Shown one piece after another: positions 9,297 through 19,513 of a DNA stretch of 64,000 nt. Source of the stretch: Gemmatimonadota bacterium (GTDB lineage Bacteria > Gemmatimonadota > Gemmatimonadetes > Gemmatimonadales > Gemmatimonadaceae); NCBI GenBank assembly GCA_026387895.1, contig JAPLKT010000041.1:35611-99610 (forward strand), given 5' to 3'. The notes under the pieces are model-generated. The model was not told the origin of the DNA, made no database searches, and saw nothing but the letters and a program-made list of their open reading frames with translations. How positions within the stretch are numbered: the first letter of the stretch is position 1; each line of letters starts with the position of its first letter. The translations under genes and the position numbers were made by a program.

Positions 9297-10450
9297 CCTT
9301 CGCGGCGCCGCTGGCGTTTGGGATCGCGGTGGCGGCGTCGATTGCGACGGTGCTTTTGCATGTGATTTCCACCCAGCGGCCACGACCTACCGTGTTACCG
9401 ACGGCGCGATTCGTGCCCTCTGGTGAAGCTCAGGCGATCTCACGGGCGGTCCGCCCGACGGATCTCCTGCTGCTCGCGCTGCGCGTGCTCGCGCTCCTGC
9501 TGTTGGGCGCTGCCTTTGCGGGGCCGCGGTTTGCGTCGTCGCGGTTCGGAATGATCCGGATGATTGTTGCCGATGCATCGCGTGCGGCACAGCCAGATGT
9601 CGGCGATTCGGTCACCGCGCTCTGGCGAGCTGGGGATCGTGTGGTGTGGTTCGATTCGTCGGCTGATGCGGCCGTTGACTCAGCGGGACGTCGCACGAGC
9701 AGCACGGCGAAGGGGCGATTGTCGGCAGGGCTCGTACGAGCACATCAGCGCATGCTTGAACTTTCAGAACATTCAGACTCACTCGAGCTTGTGATTATTT
9801 CTCCTCTGCTGGGCGAGGAGATGGACGCGGCAGTTGTGCCGCTCGCAGCGCGATGGGCGGGCCGTGTGCGTGTCGTGCGGAGTCATTTGCTCGAAGCGCG
9901 CGCTCGATTGCCGCAGAAGACCGTAGTGACGGAGCCTTCCTCGACTGATAGCGCCGCCGCGCGTGCTGGGGCAGCCGTGGTGTGGTGGCCCGAGGCTCGC
10001 GATGGACAGGCTCCTTCAGCGCACGCCGACGCGGTGTGGGCGGGAGATGCGACGGTGGTGGCACAGCTCGCGCGACTTCCGATGCGGCATGACGGGCAGG
10101 TCGTGGCGCGGTGGAGCGACGGTGCCCCAGCCGCGAGTGAGCAGCGATTGGGCGCAGGATGTGTGAGGCGTGTATCGATTGGCATCCCTCGGGTGGGCGA
10201 CGCGCAGTTACAGCCGTCGTTCGTCGCACTGCAGCGGGCCGTAGAGCTGCCGTGTGGCGTAGCCGTAGAGCCCGCGACCGACGCAGCGCTTCGAGCGCTC
10301 GCCCGCGACTGGCCGCGGCGAGGGGAGGGTGCGGGCAGTCGATCAGCGCTGCCGCCGCGTCCCTCGACGACGCTGTGGCTGCTCGCACTTGCGGCGTGCG
10401 CCCTCGGACTCGAGTTGTTTGCGCGCGCGCGCGCCGAGGCGGGACGATGA
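9293..10450 (+). CDS. BatA-like N-terminal domain membrane protein
   Basis: MTFAAPLAFGIAVAASIATVLLHVISTQRPRPTVLPTARFVP typical BatA N-terminus; C-terminal TM helix; ATGA overlap with DUF58 stop. Confidence 0.85.
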   Translation: MTFAAPLAFGIAVAASIATVLLHVISTQRPRPTVLPTARFVPSGEAQAISRAVRPTDLLLLALRVLALLLLGAAFAGPRFASSRFGMIRMIVADASRAAQPDVGDSVTALWRAGDRVVWFDSSADAAVDSAGRRTSSTAKGRLSAGLVRAHQRMLELSEHSDSLELVIISPLLGEEMDAAVVPLAARWAGRVRVVRSHLLEARARLPQKTVVTEPSSTDSAAARAGAAVVWWPEARDGQAPSAHADAVWAGDATVVAQLARLPMRHDGQVVARWSDGAPAASEQRLGAGCVRRVSIGIPRVGDAQLQPSFVALQRAVELPCGVAVEPATDAALRALARDWPRRGEGAGSRSALPPRPSTTLWLLALAACALGLELFARARAEAGR

Positions 10451-12525
10451 GCCTGCCAATGCCGCCGCGCCGCAATATCTTAGGGCGCGTACAGCAGGTG
10501 GCGGACACGCTCCGGCTGGCGCGGATAAGTCGAGTGGTGCTCAGTGCGCTGGCGTGTGTCGTGAGTGTGTGGGCCGCCGCTGCTTTGCTGGACACGGTTG
10601 TCGAGCTCTCCGTAGCGGTGCGACAACTTGTGTTGCCAGGTGCCGTATTCGCGGCATCGGTGATCCTCTGGTTGGGTCGTGCGCAGTTGCGCGTGGTGGC
10701 CGTCGATCGGGCGGCACTGTGGATTGAGGAGAGGACACCGTCGCTCCGCTATGCACTGGTGACGGCGGTGGACCCGCTGTACCAAGGCCGCGTACCCGAA
10801 CTCGACGCGCAGGTCGACACACACCGCTATGATGACGTGGCGCGCGGTGTGGTGTGGGGTGCCGTCCGTTTGCCGGCGGCGACGGTGTTCGGCACGTTCC
10901 TCGTATTGCTTTTGCTCCCTCGAGGCAGTGTCGAGCGCGTTGCGCGCCCGGCGGCTGGCGACGTGCTACGTCGTGAAACGTCCTCGGTGTCGCGTGATCC
11001 CCTTGCGACGCTGGTGGTCGTGATCGAGCCGCCGACGTATACGGCGTTGCCGAGCACGACGAGCGATGATCCGTCGTCAGTGCGCGCGCTGGTCGGAAGT
11101 CGGGTGACGCTTCGGGGTCGGCGCGGCAGCGATGGGGTGTATGCGACCGTGGACAGCACACGACGTGCGGCGCAGGACAGCGACGGCCGGTGGCAACTTA
11201 CGGTGACCATGCCGAGTGCATCCGCCGTACTGGCGCTCGTTGCGGGCTCGCATCGACGACTGCTGTCGCTCGAGCCGGTGGCGGATTCCGCACCGGCGGT
11301 GGTTTTGGTCGCGCCGGCACGAGACTCGATCCTCCGGCGGCCGAGTGGAAGTCTCGCGCTGAGCGCCGAGCTGTCCGACGATCATGGGCTCGCGTCGAGT
11401 GCGTTCGAATACATCGTCAGTTCTGGTTCCGGTGAAAGCTTCACGTTCAAGTCGGGTACGCTTGGCGCGCTGGAGTTCGCGGGCGCGCGAAACGGCCGCG
11501 GCACGATCTCGGCGCGCCTATCGATTGATGCACTCGGCATGCGCGCCGGGGACATCGTGCATGTGCGCGCGGTTGCGCGGGATCGCAATACGGTGTCGGG
11601 GCCGACACTCGGTGTTTCTGAGACGCGTACGATCCGGATTGCGCGCGCCGATGAATACGATTCGGTATCGGTTGATGCCGCTCCCCCGCCGGAGCCGGAG
11701 AAGAACGCGCTCAGTCAGCGCATGTTGTTGCTGATGTCCCAAGCGTTGGAGAAGAAACGCCGTGTCTTGGCCAAGGGTCCGTTCGTGAGCGAGTCGCGCG
11801 CCATTGCCCTCGATCAGACGCGCCTGCGCAAGCGTGTGGGAGAGATCGTGTTTCAGCGGTTGGGTGAGAGCGGGGGTGAGGGAGGTGACGCGCTCGAGCG
11901 GCGACTCGACCGTCCTACGAACCCAGATTCGGTGCTGGCCGCCGCTGATCGCGCGACCGGTGCGACCTCCGGAACGGCGCTCGAAGGAAGTGCTGATGAG
12001 ACGCCGGTGGTCGCAGTGAATCGTCCGCTGCTTGAGGCGTACAACTTCATGTGGAGCGCCAGCACGGAGTTAGAGCTTGGCGAGCCAGGGCGGGCTATCC
12101 CGTGGATGCAGAAGGCGCTGGATCGGTTGCAGGCGGCGCGTTCGGCGGAGCGGATTTATCTCCGTGGGAAAGTGCGCGCCGTGATCGTGGACATTGCGAA
12201 GGTACGCCTCTCGGGGAAGGACAGGGGCGCGGGCAGTGTTCGGGTGCCGCGTTCTGCGGCCGACCCCGGTCGCGCGCTGCGACTCACGCGATTCGACGCG
12301 ATGGTAGCACTCGCGACGCATCTGCCATCGGCGGCGGCAGATTCGCTCGTGTTGCTTCGCCTCGAGCTTATTGATCGAGACCGAGAGACGGCGCAGGCTC
12401 TTGAGGTTGCCTCCGTCGCGCTTCGTCGTGGTGGTGACGTGACCGCGGCGTTTATCAAAGCGCGTCGCTCGCTTGCGGGTGACATCGAGCGACGCGCCGG
12501 CATTTCGTTGTGGGGGGCACCGTGA
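10447..12525 (+). CDS. large membrane protein, DUF4175-like
   Basis: Two N-terminal TM helices, long extracytoplasmic Ig-like/coiled region; position in MoxR-DUF58-Bat cluster; ATGA overlap at 10447. Confidence 0.7.
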   Translation: MSLPMPPRRNILGRVQQVADTLRLARISRVVLSALACVVSVWAAAALLDTVVELSVAVRQLVLPGAVFAASVILWLGRAQLRVVAVDRAALWIEERTPSLRYALVTAVDPLYQGRVPELDAQVDTHRYDDVARGVVWGAVRLPAATVFGTFLVLLLLPRGSVERVARPAAGDVLRRETSSVSRDPLATLVVVIEPPTYTALPSTTSDDPSSVRALVGSRVTLRGRRGSDGVYATVDSTRRAAQDSDGRWQLTVTMPSASAVLALVAGSHRRLLSLEPVADSAPAVVLVAPARDSILRRPSGSLALSAELSDDHGLASSAFEYIVSSGSGESFTFKSGTLGALEFAGARNGRGTISARLSIDALGMRAGDIVHVRAVARDRNTVSGPTLGVSETRTIRIARADEYDSVSVDAAPPPEPEKNALSQRMLLLMSQALEKKRRVLAKGPFVSESRAIALDQTRLRKRVGEIVFQRLGESGGEGGDALERRLDRPTNPDSVLAAADRATGATSGTALEGSADETPVVAVNRPLLEAYNFMWSASTELELGEPGRAIPWMQKALDRLQAARSAERIYLRGKVRAVIVDIAKVRLSGKDRGAGSVRVPRSAADPGRALRLTRFDAMVALATHLPSAAADSLVLLRLELIDRDRETAQALEVASVALRRGGDVTAAFIKARRSLAGDIERRAGISLWGAP

Positions 12526-13136
12526 GCGCAGACTTTACCTTCTGCACCGTCCAGTACGACAGTGGCGATTGGGATTCGGCACCGCTCGTGCCGGCGAACC
12601 TGATTGATTCAGTGGCGCGCTACACGAGCATCCGCGTCGCGCCGACCGGAGTGTCCGTGCCGCTTGGCTCGCGCGATATCTTCCGCTATCCGTTGGCGTA
12701 TTTGACGGGGCATCTTCCCGTGCGCTTCACCGATCTTGAACGGCGTACGTTGAAGGAGTATTGCGAGCGCGGCGGACTGCTGTTCGTGGACGATCACAAC
12801 CACGACGTGGACGGTGTGTTCCACAAAACGTGCACCGAGGAGATTGCGCGCGCCGTAGGGCCGATGAAAGAGCTATCGAACACGCACGCGCTCTTCAGGA
12901 GCTTCTTCACGTTCGAGGATGGTCCGCCGGCGACCTCGCACGAATTGAACGGTTGGGGGGACAATCTCATCCATAAGCATTTACAGGCCGTGTTGCACGG
13001 CGACCGTATTGCGGTCCTCTACTCGAACAAGGATTACAGCTCCGAGTGGGGCTACCATCCCGACAACAAGCGTTTTATGTCGGTAGACAACACGAAGTTC
13101 GGCGTCAATGTGGTGGTGTATGCGCTCACGCGGTAA
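12522..13136 (+). CDS. DUF4159 domain protein
   Basis: FTFCTVQYDSGDWDSAPLVPANLIDSVARYTSI...YPLAYLTGHLPVRFTDLERRTLKEYCERGGLLFVDDHNHDV; GTG start 12522 overlaps the previous stop. Confidence 0.88.
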   Translation: MSADFTFCTVQYDSGDWDSAPLVPANLIDSVARYTSIRVAPTGVSVPLGSRDIFRYPLAYLTGHLPVRFTDLERRTLKEYCERGGLLFVDDHNHDVDGVFHKTCTEEIARAVGPMKELSNTHALFRSFFTFEDGPPATSHELNGWGDNLIHKHLQAVLHGDRIAVLYSNKDYSSEWGYHPDNKRFMSVDNTKFGVNVVVYALTR

Positions 13137-14391
13137 TCCGAGACGCGTGTGGACGGAGCGGACGCTTCGCGGTGCCGCCTTTGCTCTGCTGGCGTGGGCG
13201 ATGTGGCGCGTCGCGGTGGCGAACGGCGTGGGGCGGGCGGTGTCGCTTGAGAGCGCCTCGGTGGAATCGGCGTGGCCGCGTCTGCTTGACGGCGGGCACG
13301 ACGCGGCGCACCTCACGATCTCGCGTGGATTGCCTGCGGACTCGACGCGAGATGTGCTGGCCGCGTTCGCGCACGCGGGCGTGCGGATGAGTTGGTCAGG
13401 GCCGTCCCTGTCGTCGGTCGCGATGTCTGTCGAACGTGTGCGCGAGCCGGACCAGTCAACGCTCATGCGCGTGGTCGGTGCCGGTCGAGTCGTTGTTCGC
13501 GACGGCATATCTGTGCTTGACAGCGTAGGGGATGCGTCGCACGGACTGACGATCTTCTTGGCGGCGCCTCAGGGTGTGTTCCGCGGATCCGGAACGTCCG
13601 GGACCGCGTCGGCAGTGCCGACGGCCGCTCGTGCGCTGCACCCAGTGCTGGTCGTCGGGCGTGCGTCGTGGGAGACGAAGTTCACGGTCGCGGCACTGGA
13701 GGAGCAGGGGTGGACCGTGGAGTCGCGCGTGCCAGTCGCGCCAGGTGTCGAGGTGACGACCGGAACGCGCCAGCCGCTTGATACCGCGCACTACGCGGCC
13801 GTGGTCGCACTCGACAGCGCTGCGGCGGAGCTCGCGACATCGATTGTTGCGTACGTGCGCTCGGGCGGGGGGCTTGTGCTGCTGTCCGACGCGGCGCGGT
13901 TGGGGACCTTTGCGGCGCTTGTCCCCGCGACCGTTGATGCGCGTCAGTCAAGCACGAAGCGCAGCTTCGATCCCGCCGCGCCGTTGGCATCGCTTGGCCT
14001 GACGCCGCTGTCGATGCACGACGATGCGGTGGCACTCGACGTGCGTGGTGTCACGGTCGCCGTGGCGGCGCGGCGTGAACGTGCGGGGCGTGTTGTGGTC
14101 GTGGGCTACGACGAGCTGTGGCGATGGCGGCTTGAAGGGGGCGTTGATGCGGTCGTCGCGCACCGTCGATGGTGGTCGCGGACGGTGGGCGCGGTGGCTG
14201 CCGGTGGTGGTCCCGCCGCGAACGCTCCTGAGGGCGCACCGATCGCGCGATGGATCGATGCGCTCGGACCCGCCACCACTGTCGTGCCAAACCACGCGCC
14301 CGCGGACCCGCTTCCCCCGTGGCTCCTGCTCGTGCTGTGTAGCATCTTGCTCGCGGAGTGGGGATCACGTCGAACTCGCGGAGCACGATGA
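13108..14391 (+). CDS. membrane protein with class I GATase-like central region, BatA/Bat-cluster associated
   Basis: N- and C-terminal TM helices flanking LVVGRASWETKFTVAALEEQGWTVESRVPV...AAVVALD...VAYVRSGGGLVLLSDAA. Confidence 0.65.
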   Translation: MWWCMRSRGNPRRVWTERTLRGAAFALLAWAMWRVAVANGVGRAVSLESASVESAWPRLLDGGHDAAHLTISRGLPADSTRDVLAAFAHAGVRMSWSGPSLSSVAMSVERVREPDQSTLMRVVGAGRVVVRDGISVLDSVGDASHGLTIFLAAPQGVFRGSGTSGTASAVPTAARALHPVLVVGRASWETKFTVAALEEQGWTVESRVPVAPGVEVTTGTRQPLDTAHYAAVVALDSAAAELATSIVAYVRSGGGLVLLSDAARLGTFAALVPATVDARQSSTKRSFDPAAPLASLGLTPLSMHDDAVALDVRGVTVAVAARRERAGRVVVVGYDELWRWRLEGGVDAVVAHRRWWSRTVGAVAAGGGPAANAPEGAPIARWIDALGPATTVVPNHAPADPLPPWLLLVLCSILLAEWGSRRTRGAR

Positions 14392-15320
14392 GCGTCGCCT
14401 TTATCAGTCATGCCGATTGCGGCCGTCACGATACGGGATGGGGACATCCCGAACACGTGGGACGTCTGCGCGCGATCCCGCGCGCGTTGCGCTACCACTT
14501 CGACCTGTTCGAGGCGCTCGCACACCTCGAGGGGCGGCACGCGACGGAGGACGAGATTCTTCTCGCCCACGACGCTGCCTATGTGACGTCGGTTCGAGAT
14601 TTAGCGCAGCGTGGCGGCGGGCGTTTTGACGCCGACACCGTGGCAAGCGACGGGTCGTGGGACGCAGCAACAGCAGGGGCGGGAAGTGTGCTCGACGCGG
14701 TGGATTTTGCGATGACCGGACAGCACCTCCGCAGTTTCTGCGCGGTCCGTCCGCCCGGGCATCACGCCCTCCGCGCGTCGGCGATGGGTTTCTGCCTGTT
14801 CGGCAACGTCGCCGTTGGGGCGCGCTATGCGCGGAAAGTGCATGGCGCCGAACGGGTGCTCATCGTCGACTGGGACGTCCACCACGGCAACGGGACCCAA
14901 TCGCTCGTCGAGGACGAGGCCGACATCCGCTTCATTTCCATGCACCAGTGGCCGTGGTATCCCGGAACGGGCGCGCGTGACGATCGCGGGCCGCACCAGA
15001 ATGTCTGGAACCTGCCGATGCCTGGCGCGCTACCGGCAGAGGCGTATGTGTCCGAGCTGCTGCGCGCGGTGGATGCGGCCACGGAGGACTTCACCCCCGA
15101 CCTGGTCATGATTTCCGCCGGCTTCGACTCGCTGAACGGTGATCCGCTCGGCGGATTCACACTGGAGTTGGACGACGTCGACCACCTGACCCGTGAGATG
15201 GCCGCCCGGGCCGACTACTGGTGTGGCGGACGGCTCGTCAGTGCGCTGGAAGGGGGCTACGCGCCCGATCGGCTCGGGGACGCAGCAGTGACGCACCTGA
15301 AGGCGCTCGCAGGTCTCTAG
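14388..15320 (+). CDS. histone deacetylase / acetylpolyamine amidohydrolase family protein
   Basis: HPEHVGRL, RPPGHHALRASAMGFCLFGNVAVGARYA, VLIVDWDVHHGNGTQ, ISAGFDSLNGDPLGGF; ATGA overlap with upstream gene. Confidence 0.93.
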   Translation: MSVAFISHADCGRHDTGWGHPEHVGRLRAIPRALRYHFDLFEALAHLEGRHATEDEILLAHDAAYVTSVRDLAQRGGGRFDADTVASDGSWDAATAGAGSVLDAVDFAMTGQHLRSFCAVRPPGHHALRASAMGFCLFGNVAVGARYARKVHGAERVLIVDWDVHHGNGTQSLVEDEADIRFISMHQWPWYPGTGARDDRGPHQNVWNLPMPGALPAEAYVSELLRAVDAATEDFTPDLVMISAGFDSLNGDPLGGFTLELDDVDHLTREMAARADYWCGGRLVSALEGGYAPDRLGDAAVTHLKALAGL

Positions 15321-15419
15321 GCGCACGCTAGGCCTCGGGGCTAACTTACGATTTCCCCTCCGCTGGAGCCTCTCCGCTGTTCTGCCCAAGAGAACGACCG
15401 TGACCGAGGGGGCCGTCGG

Positions 15420-17708
15420 ATGACGACCTCCGCGTCGTCGCTCGCCCTGCGATTGATCGAGGTCGCGCTCCCGCTTCCGCTCTTTGGGACCTACACCTAC
15501 GCGGTGCCCGACGGGCTGCGTCACACGGTTGTCGCGGGGTCTCGCGTGATCGTGAATGTGCGTGGGCGTCGCGTCATTGGGTTCTGCCTGGGTGAGAGCG
15601 ACGGCGCCGCACTGAAGAGTGCCACCGCCAAGCCGATTCTCGATGCCCCGGACGCCACGCCCTGCATGCGCGCCGATCTGCTTGCGGTATGCCAATGGAT
15701 TTCTGGGTACTACGTGGCGCCGCCGGGGATGGTGCTCCGCACGGCGCTCCCGGCCGTGCTGGGTGCCGTGGCGCGCCCAGAGCCGGCGGTCAAGGCGCGT
15801 CGTACGGTGCGACTCACGTCCGAACTCCCGTCCCTGATGGAGCGCGACCGACTTTTTAAACGGTCGCCGCAGCAGCGCGCGGTATTCGAACTGCTCGAGT
15901 CGCTTGGCGGACATGCCACCGTCGCGCACGTGGTAGACCAGCTCCAGTGCACGAGCGCCGTCATCTCGGCGCTCGCCAAGCGCGGACTCGCGGAGCTCGG
16001 GTCGGAGACGGTGGCGCGCGATCCGTTTGCGAGTCGTGTGCGCTCAACCGCTGCACCGCATCAGCCAACGTCGGCGCAACAGCAGGCCATCAATACGCTG
16101 GTCGCCTCTGCCCCCGGCAGCGTTTCGTTGCTTCACGGTATCACGGGCTCAGGAAAGACGCTGGTCTATCTCGAACTGCTCCGGCACGTCGTGATTGAAC
16201 AGGGAAAGTCCGCGATCGTGCTCGTGCCGGAAATCGCGCTCACACCGCAAACGGTCGATCGGTTCCGCGCCGTGTTTGGCGATCAGGTTGCGGTGCTGCA
16301 CTCGGCGCTCAGCGACGGCGAACGGTACGACGCGTGGCTGGCGCTCAAGCGTGGCGAGCGACGGATCGCGGTCGGCGCGCGGTCAGCGGTGTTCGCTCCG
16401 CTGGAGAATCTTGGCGCGATCATCGTAGACGAAGAACACGAGTCGAGCTACAAGCAGGCCGAGTCCCCGCGCTATCACGCTCGCGAGGTGGCCATTGTGC
16501 GCGCGCGGGAATCGGGGGCGTTGTGTGTGCTTGGGAGCGCGACGCCGAGTCTTGAAAGTTGGGTCAATGCGCAGACGGGGAAGTATCAACTCCTCTCGCT
16601 CCCTGATCGGGTCGGTGGAGGCTCGCTCCCGCACGTGGAAGTGGTAGACCTTCGCACCACGACGAAGGTCACAGGCATGACCGTCGCGCAGCGTGCCATC
16701 CGTAGCGTGCTGAGCGAGCCGCTCGAACTCGCGCTCCGTGACCGGATTGCCAAGCGGGAGCAGAGTATTCTGCTGCTCAACCGACGCGGATATGCCTCGT
16801 TCGTGCAGTGCAGTTCCTGCGAGTGGGTGGCGAGTTGTCCCGATTGCTCGATCTCACTCACGCTGCACCATCATCCGGAGCGGCTGATTTGCCACTACTG
16901 CCGACGGCAGGACACGCCAGGCGCCGCGTGCCCACAATGTGGTGATGCCACGCTCCGTCAGCGTGGCCTCGGCACGCAGCAGGTGGAGCGCCTGCTCGGC
17001 GAGCAGTTCCCAGGTGCTCGCGTGGCACGCATGGACGTGGACACGACGAGTGGAAAGTGGGCGCACACCGAAATTCTCGATCGTGTGGCGAGCGGGGAGG
17101 TAGACATTCTGCTCGGCACGCAGATGATCGCGAAGGGGCTCGACTTTGCGAACGTGACGCTGGTCGGGGTGATCGATGCGGACACGGGGATCAATCTTCC
17201 CGATTTCCGTGCATCAGAGCGTGCCTTCCAGCTGCTGAGTCAGGTGGCGGGGCGGGCAGGGCGCGGTCCGAAGGGCGGGGCCGTGATTATTCAAACCCGC
17301 GTCCCCACGCACCACGCACTGCGCTGTGCCCTGACGCACGACTATTTGGGGTTTGTGGCCGAGGAACTTCCCGCGCGCGTGTCGCCAGCCTACCCGCCAA
17401 CGGTGCGGGTCGCGAACTTCGTATTCAGCGGAGAGGACGAGCAGGCGACATTTGCGCTCGCGGAGGCGGCGGGGGAGTGGATGATTCAAGCGATTGCGCA
17501 GCTACCCGAGGGAACGATTGAGATGGTCGGGCCCGCCCCGTGCGCCGTTGAGCGAATCAAGCAGCGGTGGCGGTGGCACTTGCTGTTGCGCACCGCGCAT
17601 GCCGGAGCGCTGACGCGGCTGGCCCGCCGGTTTCTCTCGACCTTCGATGTGCCGGCACGCCATGAGCTTCGCGTGGCGTTTGACCGCGATCCTGTTTCGC
17701 TGCTCTGA
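15420..17708 (+). CDS. priA: primosomal protein N' (PriA helicase)
   Basis: LLHGITGSGKTLVYLELL, DEEHESSYKQ, zinc fingers CSSCEWVASCPDC/CHYCRRQDTPGAACPQCG. Confidence 0.96.
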   Translation: MTTSASSLALRLIEVALPLPLFGTYTYAVPDGLRHTVVAGSRVIVNVRGRRVIGFCLGESDGAALKSATAKPILDAPDATPCMRADLLAVCQWISGYYVAPPGMVLRTALPAVLGAVARPEPAVKARRTVRLTSELPSLMERDRLFKRSPQQRAVFELLESLGGHATVAHVVDQLQCTSAVISALAKRGLAELGSETVARDPFASRVRSTAAPHQPTSAQQQAINTLVASAPGSVSLLHGITGSGKTLVYLELLRHVVIEQGKSAIVLVPEIALTPQTVDRFRAVFGDQVAVLHSALSDGERYDAWLALKRGERRIAVGARSAVFAPLENLGAIIVDEEHESSYKQAESPRYHAREVAIVRARESGALCVLGSATPSLESWVNAQTGKYQLLSLPDRVGGGSLPHVEVVDLRTTTKVTGMTVAQRAIRSVLSEPLELALRDRIAKREQSILLLNRRGYASFVQCSSCEWVASCPDCSISLTLHHHPERLICHYCRRQDTPGAACPQCGDATLRQRGLGTQQVERLLGEQFPGARVARMDVDTTSGKWAHTEILDRVASGEVDILLGTQMIAKGLDFANVTLVGVIDADTGINLPDFRASERAFQLLSQVAGRAGRGPKGGAVIIQTRVPTHHALRCALTHDYLGFVAEELPARVSPAYPPTVRVANFVFSGEDEQATFALAEAAGEWMIQAIAQLPEGTIEMVGPAPCAVERIKQRWRWHLLLRTAHAGALTRLARRFLSTFDVPARHELRVAFDRDPVSLL

Positions 17709-17837
17709 ACGAGGCGGGCTGATCGGTGGGGCGCAGTGGGGAAGTCCCCAAAACAGCACCCAACGGCACCCAATAGCAGCCAAGTTCACCGACCAGAGGA
17801 GGTGGGTAGCCTGCCGCCCAGTCGTTATCTTTCGCCC

Positions 17838-18332
17838 ATGATGAACGAGACCCGCGAACGCTTCCTCCGGGGGATCCTGGAGCGCGTGAGCCCAGAGCGC
17901 ATCGTCGAGATCCATTTCTTCCCTCCCATCCGGCAGGGGCAACTGGAGTCTGGCGTTGCGGTCGTGGCGCTCGAATCAACGCCCCACGCCGTGGGGGAGC
18001 ACGCGGTTGCGGCGCCGGTCGATACGCCGGTCGATGCGCCGGTCGATACGCCGGTCGATACGCCGGTCGATGAACCTGTTGCCCCTGTCATGGCGGTCGC
18101 GTCTCGCCTCGAAGTCTGCACCGCCATTTACCGCTGGACCCGAAAAGGGCCAGAACGTGGGAAGTGGGAGTTCGACTTCAAGACCGAAGGCGATGCGTCA
18201 CTGCCAATCGTTGGCACGGTGGTCCGCGGCGTCGAGCAGCGCTCGGGCGACGAGCTTGGCGCCCTCCGTATGGACGCCGATGAACTGCGCGCTCTGATGG
18301 ACACCCCGGCGTGGCAGCGGACGACACCGTAG
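17838..18332 (+). CDS. hypothetical protein with PVD[T/A/E] tandem repeat linker
   Basis: MMNETRERFLRGILERVSPERIVEIHFFPP; start chosen at ATG 17838. Confidence 0.6.
   Translation: MMNETRERFLRGILERVSPERIVEIHFFPPIRQGQLESGVAVVALESTPHAVGEHAVAAPVDTPVDAPVDTPVDTPVDEPVAPVMAVASRLEVCTAIYRWTRKGPERGKWEFDFKTEGDASLPIVGTVVRGVEQRSGDELGALRMDADELRALMDTPAWQRTTP
18014..18073 (+). repeat. 12-bp tandem repeat (gccggtcgatac), 5 copies, in frame
   Basis: Five consecutive 12-mers read directly. Confidence 0.95.
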
Positions 18333-18757
18333 TCGACCGCTTCACGTCGTGGCTGCGCGACCGCGGGCTTCCCGTGACTGCGCAGCGGGTTGCCGTCGCA
18401 GAGGTGCTGTTCGAAGCTGATCGGCACTTGTCGGCGGAAGAAATCGCGGCGGAATTGAACGGACGGGGGAGCAAGGTCGGCACCGCCACGGTGTACAGGA
18501 CTCTCGACGTCCTACTCGAGAGCGGGCTCGTTGTGGAGCGCGACTTCGGGGAAGGATTCCGCCGTTTTGAGTCGGCGCGCGATGTTCCCCAGCACGAGCA
18601 CTTGATTTGCACGGGCTGCGGACGAGTCGAGGAGTTTCGCGACGACCGTATTGAACGCATCGCCGGGGAACTGGCCGAGTCGCGCGGCTTCACGCGCGAG
18701 CGGCATCGCCTGGTAATCTACGGCCGCTGCCGCTCCTGCCGCGCCGCCAACTCCTGA
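18311..18757 (+). CDS. fur: Fur-family metalloregulator
   Basis: LRDRGLPVTAQRVAVAEVLFEADRHLSAEEIAAEL, GTATVYRTLDVLLESGLV, HEHLICTGCGRVEEF, CRSC. Confidence 0.92.
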   Translation: MAADDTVVDRFTSWLRDRGLPVTAQRVAVAEVLFEADRHLSAEEIAAELNGRGSKVGTATVYRTLDVLLESGLVVERDFGEGFRRFESARDVPQHEHLICTGCGRVEEFRDDRIERIAGELAESRGFTRERHRLVIYGRCRSCRAANS

Positions 18758-18763
18758 GGACGC

Positions 18764-19495
18764 ATGCAACAAGAATCTGCCAGCGTGGGGCTCGCCATCG
18801 CGTTCAGTGCCGGGCTGCTGAGCTTCCTGTCGCCGTGCGTGCTCCCGCTGATCCCAAGCTACGTGACCTTCATTACGGGGCTCTCGTTCGAGGATGTCAC
18901 CAAGTCACGACGTACGGCGCTCGTGCACTCGCTGCTCTTCATCTTGGGCTTCACCCTGATCTTCCTCGCGCTCGGTGCAGTGGCGACGGGGTTCGGGCGG
19001 ATGTTGCTCGCCAACCGGTTTTGGCTGTCGCGAATCGGTGGTTCGCTGGTGATCGTCTTCGGCCTCTACCTGCTCGGCGTGCTGAATATCGGCTTCTTGG
19101 GGAAGGAGCGGCGCGTGCACTTGCACGACAAGCCGCTGGGCTACCTCGGGACGGTGATGGTGGGGATCGCCTTCGGGGCGGGGTGGAGCCCCTGCATCGG
19201 CCCAATTCTTGGGGCGATTCTCACGTACACGGCGAGCCAAGCGGATCTCACGCGCGGCCTCATGTTGCTGCTCGCCTACTCGATGGGACTTGCGATCCCC
19301 TTCCTCGTAGCGGCGCTGGCAGTGGAGCGCTTTCTCGCGGTTTTTGCGAAGATGCGTTCGCAGATGGTGTGGGTGCAGCGTATTGCCGGCGTGCTGTTGA
19401 TTGGCGTCGGCCTGCTGATGGTCACCAACTATCTATCAATCTTGTCTAACTGGATGTCGGCCTTCACTCCGGCGTTCATCAAGAGCCGCCTGTAA
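18764..19495 (+). CDS. ccdA: CcdA-type cytochrome c biogenesis / thiol-disulfide membrane transporter
   Basis: FSAGLLSFLSPCVLPLIPSYVTFITG; GIAFGAGWSPCIGPILGAIL; multiple TM helices. Confidence 0.93.
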   Translation: MQQESASVGLAIAFSAGLLSFLSPCVLPLIPSYVTFITGLSFEDVTKSRRTALVHSLLFILGFTLIFLALGAVATGFGRMLLANRFWLSRIGGSLVIVFGLYLLGVLNIGFLGKERRVHLHDKPLGYLGTVMVGIAFGAGWSPCIGPILGAILTYTASQADLTRGLMLLLAYSMGLAIPFLVAALAVERFLAVFAKMRSQMVWVQRIAGVLLIGVGLLMVTNYLSILSNWMSAFTPAFIKSRL

Positions 19496-19513
19496 CGCCG
19501 CGACTGATTGCCG

